Assembly: GCA_910575665.1 (NCBI GenBank)
Contig: CAJTFB010000004.1
Coordinates: 1 to 64,000 of the forward strand
Length of the DNA: 64,000 nucleotides
Origin: Eubacteriaceae bacterium
GTDB taxonomy: Bacteria; Bacillota; Clostridia; Lachnospirales; Lachnospiraceae
Direction: 5' to 3'
Shown: piece after piece, positions 38,680-46,195 of the stretch
Position numbering within the stretch: the stretch's first letter is position 1
How the letters are laid out: each line of letters opens with the position of its first letter
Notes under the pieces: model-generated
Databases searched by the model: none
What the model saw: only the letters and a program-made list of their open reading frames with translations
Told to the model about the DNA's origin: nothing
Program-made: the position numbers and the translations under genes

Positions 38680-39366
38680 TTATTCACCTGCCTCTAATAT
38701 TTCATCAAAGAATTGACCATCACGGCGATATTTCCGGCAGATTTCATCTGCCATTGCAATACCTTTCGAACGATTTGCTTCACTATCTTGTTTTAGTTTT
38801 TCACGATCATTCCTAGTAAGTTCTTGTTCGTCAAGGATTTTTATTTTTTGGCAGGCCTTTTTTGTTAAAGCGACATATTGCCGGCCAAGTTTCAACGCTG
38901 AAAGACTGTTTATAAGCGCAAGATCCGTGATCTCCCCATTGAAAAAGCGATCCAGAACAACGAACATTCTGTCATTTGCTATATAGCCAACAATCATATC
39001 ACAGTCTTTACTTAAATTTTTAATACGATTGTAGATAGTTGAATGTTTCGCAGTCTCCATTTTGCCACGATTATATGCGACTAACAATGCCCAATCTAAT
39101 CCTGGCTCAACATCGAGGATTTTGAGATCTGACAGATTAACACTTAATGTATATAGTTTTGCCTTCGGATAATTACAAATTAAAGTAAGCGGCTGTTTTC
39201 GGTCAGTTCCCATGTAAAACCCTTTTCCAAAATCGCAGTGTTCCCGGCTTATAGGTGCAATAGCGCCATGAATTCCCGACTTTGAACCGTGATAAAGAGT
39301 TACTATCTTATTTGTACTGATCATATAGTCACTTTCAGATTCCTTTATAATTTCGGAGCTATTCAT
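38680..39366 (-). CDS. DUF3990 ADP-ribosyltransferase-like toxin
   Basis: This 228-residue protein carries the DUF3990 signature: LYHGSKSGIHG near the N-terminus and DFGKGFYMGTDRKQP about 25 residues later. These correspond to the His and Tyr elements of the ADP-ribosyltransferase fold. DUF3990 proteins are toxins of toxin-antitoxin pairs that presumably modify a host target with NAD+. The start at 39366 follows AAGGAGG with a 5-nt spacer. The partner gene begins one base after the stop codon. Target and effect are unknown. Confidence 0.8.
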   Translation of the reverse strand: MNSSEIIKESESDYMISTNKIVTLYHGSKSGIHGAIAPISREHCDFGKGFYMGTDRKQPLTLICNYPKAKLYTLSVNLSDLKILDVEPGLDWALLVAYNRGKMETAKHSTIYNRIKNLSKDCDMIVGYIANDRMFVVLDRFFNGEITDLALINSLSALKLGRQYVALTKKACQKIKILDEQELTRNDREKLKQDSEANRSKGIAMADEICRKYRRDGQFFDEILEAGE

Positions 39367-39399
39367 AATGACCTCCTTGATTTCCATTTCATATTTTCC

Positions 39400-40287
39400 T
39401 TACTCCCCTCGCTCCTTTCCCCAGAAAAACAGGGCGATGGTACCGGGGCCAGTGTGGCTGCCAATGGTAGTGCCGATGTGGTTGATTTCCACCTTACCAT
39501 TTAAGTGAGGAAAGCGGGCTTCTACCAGGGCAGCTACCGTTTTTGCGTCTTCCAGGCAAGCGGACTGGGAGATGTAACATTTTCCGTCATAGTCTGTTCC
39601 GTTATCTGCCAATTCTTCCATCTTATCCACAATGGCGCGGATGACTTTTTTCTTTGTCCTTATTTTATACCGGGGGATCAGCTGCCCCAAGTGGTTCATG
39701 TCCAGCAGCGGGCAGATATTCAGCAGACCACCGACAACGCCGGCGGTCTTAGAGATCCGGCCGCCCTTGATATAAAAAGTCAGGTCAGTGGAGAAAAACC
39801 AGTGATTCACATTCAGGCGGTGGGAAACCGCCCAGTCATAAACTTCTTCCAGAGTTTTTCCCTCGTCCCGGAGATCTGCCAACCGATCCATCAAAAGACC
39901 ATAGCCAGAAGAGGCCCCCAGAGAATCCACGATCAATATTTTCCGTTCTGGATATTTTTCCGAAAGATTGCTGCTAGCGATATTGGCGGAGCCGATCACG
40001 CCGGAGATACCGGAGGAGAGGGTGACATGAAGAATATCAAGTCCCTCTTTTAAAAATGGCTCAAAATAAGCCTCAAACTCATCAGCATTGATCTGGGAAG
40101 TTTTAGTATCTGCGCCCTCCAGCATGGACTGGTAAAATTTATCAAATGGAATAGATTTTCCAAGATCGTCGGGATATTCTTTTCCGTCCAGTTCAAAATG
40201 AAAACAAATATATGAAATCTCTCTTTCTCTAAAGTGTTCTTCGCTTAAATCTGCTGTGGAACAGCAGCTGATCACATAATTCCCCAT
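39400..40287 (-). CDS. DegV family fatty-acid-binding protein
   Basis: This 295-residue DegV/EDD-fold protein binds a fatty acid and acts as a FakB-type carrier for fatty-acid kinase. Conserved TSQIN (fatty-acid carboxylate pocket), SSGISG and a C-terminal GTTIGSHTGPGTIALFF are present. The start at 40287 follows GGAGGAC. It stands alone here, without fakA. Confidence 0.9.
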   Translation of the reverse strand: MGNYVISCCSTADLSEEHFREREISYICFHFELDGKEYPDDLGKSIPFDKFYQSMLEGADTKTSQINADEFEAYFEPFLKEGLDILHVTLSSGISGVIGSANIASSNLSEKYPERKILIVDSLGASSGYGLLMDRLADLRDEGKTLEEVYDWAVSHRLNVNHWFFSTDLTFYIKGGRISKTAGVVGGLLNICPLLDMNHLGQLIPRYKIRTKKKVIRAIVDKMEELADNGTDYDGKCYISQSACLEDAKTVAALVEARFPHLNGKVEINHIGTTIGSHTGPGTIALFFWGKERGE

Positions 40288-40352
40288 AGTGTCCTCCATA
40301 AAAAATTTAAAATTATAATGATTGTAGCATTAATGAATGAGAATTTCAATGG

Positions 40353-40381
40353 TTGCTTTTAACAGAACCAGGGTATATACT
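40353..40381 (+). promoter_or_regulatory. Promoter of the flavodoxin-fold gene
   Basis: TTGCTT (40353-40358), a 17-bp spacer and TATACT (40376-40381) lie 41 nt before the ATG at 40423. Confidence 0.65.
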
Positions 40382-40422
40382 TTAGCTAAAAGGAATACTT
40401 TAAAATATGGAGGATATGTCAT

Positions 40423-41043
40423 ATGAAAGTTTTATGTTTAAATGGAAGTCCGCGGGAACACAGCTGCACCTATACGGCGCTGAGAGAGGTAGCGGATACG
40501 TTGGAGAAAAATGGAATTGAAACAGAATTTGCCTGGGTGGGAAATCAGCCGGTGGCAGGCTGTATCGCCTGTGGTAAATGCGCCGGAAAGGGGCGCTGTA
40601 TTTTTGATGACAAAGTGAATGAGATTCTGGAGCATTTGGATGAATACGATGGCATTCTGGTGGGATCTCCTGTGTACTATGCGGGACCCTCCGGTCAGGT
40701 GCAGGCGTTTTTGGACCGGCTCTTTTACTGCGGCGGTTCCCGGATGAAGGGCAAAGTTGGCGCGGCGGTCGTCTCCTGTCGTCGTGGTGGGGCCAGTGCG
40801 GCTTTTGACCGCCTGAACAAATATTTTACGATCTGCAGTATGAACGTCATCGGATCCCAATATTGGAATCAGGTTCATGGCTCCTGTCCGGAGGACGTGA
40901 AAAAGGATGAAGAGGGCTTACAGACGATGCGGACGCTGGGAGAAAATATGGCGTGGGCTCTGAAAAACAGAAAAGCGGGAATAGAGGCAGGCATCGAAAC
41001 GCCAGAGTACGAGGCGAAGATCCATACCAGTTTTATCCGCTAA
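40423..41043 (+). CDS. NADPH-dependent FMN reductase / flavodoxin-fold protein
   Basis: This 206-residue protein has the FMN-binding start LCLNGSPREHSCTYTAL and the GSPVYYAGPSGQVQAFLDRLF loop. The CIACGKCAGKGRC stretch is a ferredoxin-like Cys cluster often seen in the iron-sulfur flavoprotein branch. It is likely an NAD(P)H-dependent redox enzyme with FMN; the substrate is unknown. sfsA follows. Confidence 0.88.
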   Translation: MKVLCLNGSPREHSCTYTALREVADTLEKNGIETEFAWVGNQPVAGCIACGKCAGKGRCIFDDKVNEILEHLDEYDGILVGSPVYYAGPSGQVQAFLDRLFYCGGSRMKGKVGAAVVSCRRGGASAAFDRLNKYFTICSMNVIGSQYWNQVHGSCPEDVKKDEEGLQTMRTLGENMAWALKNRKAGIEAGIETPEYEAKIHTSFIR

Positions 41044-41097
41044 TGAAACAGGATCAAGATTTCAAAAGTCTGACGCAGGAGGATTCAGAATACAAAT

Positions 41098-41793
41098 ATG
41101 ATATACAAAAATACCATACACGGCAGCTTCTGTAGCCGGAAAAACCGTTTTGTGGCAGAGGTGATGATCGAAGGCAGGCAGGAAACAGTACATGTGAAAA
41201 ATACGAGCCGGTGCCGGGAGCTGTTGCTGCCCGGCGCCGAGGTGGTGTTAGAACGGGCTGGCAACCCCTCCCGCAAGACGAAGTACGATCTGATCAGTGT
41301 CTATAAGGAAAGTCTGGGCTGGGTAAATATTGACAGCCAGGCGCCCAATAAGATCGTGAGAGAGTGGCTGGAGGGACAGGATTATGATGTCGTGCGCCCG
41401 GAATATACTATTGGAGATTCTCGCATCGACTTTTATATGGAGAAGGGAGATCAAAAATATCTGATGGAAGTCAAGGGCTGCACGCTGGAGATCGACGGCA
41501 TCGGATATTTCCCGGATGCCCCTACTGAGCGTGGAATCAAGCATCTGAGGGAGTTGAAAAAGGCGGCGCAGGAAGGATACCAGTGTTATGCGACGTTTGT
41601 GATCCAGATGGAGGGCATTACTGAGGTGCGTCCCAATTTAGAAACCCACAGGGAGTTTGGACAGGCATTGGAAGAGGCAGAAAACGCTGGAGTTAAGGTT
41701 TTGTATCTGGGCTGTGCGGTGACGGAAGATACGCTGGAGATCGCGGAGGTCAGAGAGGCTGCTGGGAATATCAAGGGAGAACAGCAATCTTGA
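41098..41793 (+). CDS. sfsA: Sugar fermentation stimulation protein SfsA
   Basis: This 231-residue SfsA protein has an OB-fold-like N-terminus and a PD-(D/E)XK-type domain (RIDFYMEKGDQKYLMEVKGC), as expected of the family of nucleic-acid-binding nucleases. AGGAGG is 14 nt upstream, a bit far. The start of the accessory island lies immediately behind it. Confidence 0.92.
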   Translation: MIYKNTIHGSFCSRKNRFVAEVMIEGRQETVHVKNTSRCRELLLPGAEVVLERAGNPSRKTKYDLISVYKESLGWVNIDSQAPNKIVREWLEGQDYDVVRPEYTIGDSRIDFYMEKGDQKYLMEVKGCTLEIDGIGYFPDAPTERGIKHLRELKKAAQEGYQCYATFVIQMEGITEVRPNLETHREFGQALEEAENAGVKVLYLGCAVTEDTLEIAEVREAAGNIKGEQQS

Positions 41794-41842
41794 GGATGCT
41801 GCAAACCGGAATGGTATCCAGGAAGGACCTGGATTTGAACAG

Positions 41843-42670
41843 TTGAAAAGAATACTTATAGCTGTGATCAGTGAGTTTGAACGGGACAGGCAGGGGATTG
41901 GCAGAAAGCTGGAAGAATATGCCAAGCAGAAGGACGAGCTTCAAGCAGAACTGGAAAAAATGCAACAACTTGCAGAGGAGCGCAAAAAATGGGAGGAGGA
42001 GCAGAAAGAAAAGAAGCAGGATGGGTTGGTATATGAAGCGATCAAGTATGATCAGGATATAGAAGAGGCTTTTAAGAATATTCAGAAGGCAATCATTTTT
42101 AAAAAACATTTTGCCTCTTGGTTTGGTGTGACAATTGAATCCATCCGCAAAGATAAAAGGAGACGAAAATGTTGTAATATCAAAGAACTTTTGAAAGATT
42201 TTATGGGAACATGGAAGGAAATACTAGAGAGAAATGACGTGCAGCTGATATTCTCCTGTGATGAGGATATTTTGTTTAGATGCTTTGCTTTTGACGTAGA
42301 AAATATTATTAGTAACTTTATTTCAAACAGCCTTGCTTCTTTTGAGCGTGAAAAAGAAGAGGTGCTGGATAGAAAAGAGATCAAAGTAACGATTGAAAAA
42401 AGAGAAGAGGGATTCATTCTTTATTACGAAGATACAGGATGGGGACTGACGCCTAAATATAAAAAGCGTCCGGAACTGATCCTGGAGGCTTTTGAAAGCG
42501 ATAGAGGAATTCCAAGTGAAAGTAAAGATGAGGATGGGACAGGGATGGGAATGTGGATTGTAAATCGAACCATACTGGAGTATAATGGAGATATAGATTT
42601 ATCAGAAAATAAAATAATGAGCAAAGGCTTTAAAGCAATTGTAAGTTTTGGAGGAAAGAGTGAAAAATAA
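41843..42670 (+). CDS. Histidine-kinase-type ATPase, probably 5'-truncated
   Basis: Only a TTG at 41843 with a poor ribosome site can start this 275-residue frame. The same frame is open upstream to 41723 inside sfsA with plausible coding sequence (NRNGIQEGPGFEQ), so the true N-terminus has probably been deleted. A long charged coiled coil (about 15-60) precedes a GHKL ATPase domain: N-box VENIISNFISNSLASF, G1 EDTGWGL and G2 GTGMGMWIV. No phosphoacceptor His box or membrane sensor is evident. The stop codon is provided by the downstream repeat. It is followed by a receiver-like gene. Confidence 0.65.
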   Translation: MKRILIAVISEFERDRQGIGRKLEEYAKQKDELQAELEKMQQLAEERKKWEEEQKEKKQDGLVYEAIKYDQDIEEAFKNIQKAIIFKKHFASWFGVTIESIRKDKRRRKCCNIKELLKDFMGTWKEILERNDVQLIFSCDEDILFRCFAFDVENIISNFISNSLASFEREKEEVLDRKEIKVTIEKREEGFILYYEDTGWGLTPKYKKRPELILEAFESDRGIPSESKDEDGTGMGMWIVNRTILEYNGDIDLSENKIMSKGFKAIVSFGGKSEK

Positions 42671-42748
42671 ATTTTTCACTCTGCAAGTTTGTGCGCGCAC
42701 GCCCAAACTTGTGTAATGCGCAAAAGGCGTGCGCGCATGGAGGAAAAT
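42658..42748 (+). repeat. Structured 5'-UTR repeat, copy B (before the receiver gene)
   Basis: It is nearly identical to copy A at 21768-21859, including the gagtgaaaaa palindrome, the two alternative GC hairpins and the ribosome site GGAGG. The left end overlaps the last codons and TAA of the kinase gene. Confidence 0.8.
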
Positions 42749-43393
42749 ATGTATAGGATAGGGTATATTGATGATCAGCCAACCCAGTATGAGAATTACA
42801 GGAAAAAACTTAATCGCAGATATAAAGATGTGGATCTCATCTTGTTGAAAGATTGTAATACCAAAGAGGAATTTTTGGAAAAAATATATGAGGAACGGAT
42901 CGAAGTGTTGTTAGTAGACTATAAGATGGCGGGCTCTTTTGGTTTTAATGGTTCTACACTTATTAATTATATAAATGATCAGATGAGAGATCTGGAGTGT
43001 TTTATTTTGACAGCAGTGGAACAGGATCAGATCAACGATGGTCTTGTGACGCGGCGCAACAGGTATTCTAAGACTATATTTGATACCGAGGGAGATGATC
43101 CTGTAAAGCTTAAAAAACTGGAAGAGTTTGTTGATATTCTGAAACAAAGTGCCGATGTGTTCAAAAGGCGCCGTGAAGAGAAGAAAGAGCAGTATCTGTT
43201 ATTACATGAAAAAAAGCAAGAGGGGAGTCTGTCACTGTCAGAAGAAAAGGAATACCTTAGGCTGTATCAGGTGTTGTCTTCTTATGGTATGATTGAGAAG
43301 CTTCCAGAAAAGGTTCTGACAAATGATTTTGAAGAAAAATTAGATGCGTTGCTTGCAATTGGAGATCGTATTGTAAAAAAATATGATCAGTAG
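42749..43393 (+). CDS. Receiver-domain response regulator-like protein
   Basis: This 214-residue protein has an N-terminal receiver fold: acidic pair in GYIDDQP, likely phospho-acceptor Asp in LLVDYKMAG, and Thr in FILTAVEQDQ. The C-terminal 90 residues are highly charged helices without a DNA-binding motif. Its RBS is carried by copy B of the repeat. It probably pairs with the cytoplasmic kinase-type ATPase upstream. A signalling or defence role is inferred. Confidence 0.7.
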   Translation: MYRIGYIDDQPTQYENYRKKLNRRYKDVDLILLKDCNTKEEFLEKIYEERIEVLLVDYKMAGSFGFNGSTLINYINDQMRDLECFILTAVEQDQINDGLVTRRNRYSKTIFDTEGDDPVKLKKLEEFVDILKQSADVFKRRREEKKEQYLLLHEKKQEGSLSLSEEKEYLRLYQVLSSYGMIEKLPEKVLTNDFEEKLDALLAIGDRIVKKYDQ

Positions 43394-43403
43394 GAGGAGA
43401 AGG

Positions 43404-44246
43404 ATGGGAAAAAATAAAGTAATTGTGGTGCAAAACATCACTGTTACTGTTTCAGAGGAAAATTTTGATGATTATATCTGTATTACTGATATTGCAAAAG
43501 CCAAAGTCGGTGAATCCCGAGGAGCAGATGTTGTAAAAAACTGGATGCGAAACAGAGCAACTTTGGAATTTTTAGGTACTTGGGAACAAATCTATAATCC
43601 TGCCTTTAAAGTGGTCGAATTCGACCACTTTAAAAGTGAAGCAGGTTTACATACATTTGTACTAAGTGTTTCGGAATGGATTGAAAAGACAGAAGCGATA
43701 GGATTATTTGTGAAACGCGGAAAATATGGAGGAACGTATGCGCATAAAGATATTGCATTTGAATTTGCTTCGTCGATCAGCCCTGTTTTTAAACTATATT
43801 TGATCAAAGAATTTCAAAGGCTGAAAGAAGTAGAGAATGATGTAAAGAAAATTGAGTGGGATGCAAAAAGATTTCTATCTAAAAATAATTATTTGATTCA
43901 AACAGATGCGGTAAAAAATTACTTGATCCCATCAGGAAATTATAAAGAAAATCTGGAGTGGCTGGCATATGCAGAGGAAGCGGATATTTTGAATGTTGCA
44001 TTATTTGGATTTACTGCAAAAGCATGGAGGGATGAAAATCCTGAATTGGCAAAAAACAATAATGTAAGAGATTTTGCTTCAATAAATGAACTTACAGTTT
44101 TGTCTAATTTGGAAACACATAATGCACAAATGATCCGTGAAGGTAGAAATGAGGCAGAAAGATTTCAGATTTTAAAGGAAATTGCGGAGTATCAGTTGAA
44201 TATTCTTAATGCGGCGGAACAGATAAAATTGATTGAGGAAAAGTGA
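43404..44246 (+). CDS. KilA-N domain protein
   Basis: This 280-residue protein has an N-terminal KilA-N domain (about 10-135: ITDIAKAKVGESRGADVVKNW, GTWEQIYNP, FVLSVSEWIEKTEAIGL, GRGKYGGTYAHKDIAFEFA-like). This fold is common in phage antirepressors and DNA viruses. The C-terminal helical half is less conserved. TAGGAGGAGAAGG precedes the ATG. It is probably phage-derived or part of an anti-phage locus. A perfect 30-bp palindrome lies inside the gene. Confidence 0.85.
   Translation: MGKNKVIVVQNITVTVSEENFDDYICITDIAKAKVGESRGADVVKNWMRNRATLEFLGTWEQIYNPAFKVVEFDHFKSEAGLHTFVLSVSEWIEKTEAIGLFVKRGKYGGTYAHKDIAFEFASSISPVFKLYLIKEFQRLKEVENDVKKIEWDAKRFLSKNNYLIQTDAVKNYLIPSGNYKENLEWLAYAEEADILNVALFGFTAKAWRDENPELAKNNNVRDFASINELTVLSNLETHNAQMIREGRNEAERFQILKEIAEYQLNILNAAEQIKLIEEK
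43605..43634. repeat. Perfect 30-bp palindrome inside the KilA-N gene
   Basis: Fifteen base pairs on each side of the centre 43619/43620 match exactly (left half tttaaagtggtcgaa). It encodes FKVVEFDHFK. It could be a binding site for KilA-N itself. Confidence 0.85.
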
Positions 44247-44277
44247 TATACAAATATGACGTTAAAATACTATTTAG

Positions 44278-45828
44278 CTTGGAAAGGGTTACCTGAAATA
44301 TTCAGCAAAAACAAAACCGGGGATGGGAGATCCATATTGGTATGAGTGGTCTGTTGGACAACAATATATCATTGATATGCTTAATCCCGATAATAATATA
44401 AAATGTGTGGAACTACAAGCTAATGTTAAATTGGGATTGGATGACGTGGTGGTAACCTATGAAGGCGGAGAAAATGGAATAAGGTAGATGATATAGAATC
44501 ATTATTTTACCAATTACTAAAAATACTTATTTTGTCAGAAGATGCCGATGCAGCTTATATAGCTCTGACAGGTTTATTTGCGTTGCTTCGATCTGATGCC
44601 AAGTATCTTAAAAATATTGAAGACGATTGGGAAGAGTATCATTATAGAGCAAAAGAATGGTTGATGATGCTTTATGAGCTATAATGGTATTTGGATTATG
44701 GAAGCCGAAATTTGCTATATGAGATTATAAAACGGCACTGTAAAGATGATGATTTTAATGTGGCGCTGTATGCCAATATTATGTTGGAGACATTGTGGTC
44801 AGATCAATTTGATGGATATTTTATAGAAAAAAAGGAATTTTTCAATGAAATTTCTGAGCAAGGTTTTAAAAAACTGATAAAGACAAAAAGAAATACCCCT
44901 TGGATTAATGGCTATGATTGTGTTTTGGAAATGAAAGAGAGACTTGAAAAATTTTGGCACAGATTTAGATGATTTAGAAGAAAGAACAGCAGATTATGCA
45001 AGTGATTAATTAGAACTCACGGAGCTAATAAAGCTTAATAGGACTTTTTCCAGTTGTAGAGTTGTTCATGATAAGGTAAATAAGGCTTTCTTTCGTGTGC
45101 TTTATAAAGATTGGGAATCTGGCAGATGGGATGGAGTAGAACGTGAATTGGCCCGGATTGTCTTGTCAGCGTCAGAACCGTATGTTTTATTGATTACACC
45201 ACGCCATTGGTCTGAAAATAATGGAGTATTAATTGATCAAGTGGATAGATTTCAGAAATTGGGAGAGGAAGTTCAAAAATCCAAAATTAAGGAATTGCTA
45301 GAAGTGGGAGTATCAGATGACTATATGGTTATTGCAGGAGCCGTTGTTGACTGTACCTATAAACAGGAGATGATGGCTTTTATGCTAACATACTTGAATA
45401 TTCCTGGGATGAAGCCCGAATATGCTGCTTATACATATGAGAGGAATTCAAGGGTAATGTTACAAATGCGAGAAGACTTTTTTGAAGAAAAACATTTTAA
45501 TATTTCTATACACTATAATGGAATAGAAAGTTTTAAACATAGCAATATTATGTGTGGTTTAAGTAAAACGGCACTTTTGGCTTTTGGATGGCATATTGAA
45601 GTGGGGGTGAGTGGTATGAAATTGCTCGATGAACGCGGAGAACAGATAGGATGGTTTGAGCATTATTGTGGAAGTAGAAGTGATATGGGAAATCGATATC
45701 AAAGGAATCAGCCATATATGCAAAGGTGGATTGTTCAAAAAGATAAACTTGATAAATCAATGCGAGAAGCCGGTATACCACATTCTGTGGAAAGAGTAGT
45801 AGATTTTTGTATACAGGATTATGAGTAA
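44278..45828 (+). pseudogene. Wreck of a large DUF4297-type (Cap4-like) defence gene
   Basis: The segments read as one gene in decay. 44278-44487 reads GDPYWYEWSVGQQYIIDML then ELQANVKLGLDDVVVTYEGG, the N-terminal nuclease-like pattern of DUF4297 proteins that begin large anti-phage ATPases. 44484-44972 is a second frame (YQLLKILILSEDADAAYIAL ... EMKERLEKFW) with an in-frame TAA at 44682. After a further frameshift, DLEERTADYASD, a stop, and LELTELIKLNRTFSS continue into 45012-45828 (KDWESGRWDGVERELARIV ... YRQRNQPYM-like end). The middle of the original gene is missing. The 243-codon frame from 45097 is therefore more likely its C-terminal piece than an independent gene. The family assignment is by eye. 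Confidence 0.6.
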
Positions 45829-46195
45829 AAAATAATCAGGTAGTCATTAAAGAAAAATTTGAAAGAAGAGAAAGAAGGTCGCAATATACAAGGTATCTGT
45901 GACAGACTTTTTTACTTGACACTATTTTACCGTTAATTTTGCCTCAACTTAGCACTAATCAACCATACGCCCCACAAAGTTATGCGGGTTTCAGTGATTT
46001 TTACTCAAAAAGAGTGAAAAAACGTTTGTGACATTAACTTGACATCAACGGGGTGGGGCGTACTGTGTCTAAAGGACAGCCTGCCGGACTGAGATGCCAG
46101 ATAAAGAGATTTATGATATTTTTGTTGCCAATTATATATTTTTTATTTTACAATGAGATTGATAAATACAAAGATGAGAAAGAGGGGAGTTTGAC
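45829..46195. other. 367-bp intergenic region
   Basis: No gene is seen. It contains the inverted pair tacgccccac (45966-45975) and gtggggcgta (46053-46062) around a 77-nt loop, which may be a structured leader or element edge. The start of the helicase gene follows with GAGAGGGGAG. Confidence 0.5.

Noticed and set aside
45097-45828. Independent 243-codon gene
   Set aside because: The frame continues upstream in coding-like sequence past 45097 to a stop, without a start or ribosome site; it fits the end of the decayed gene.
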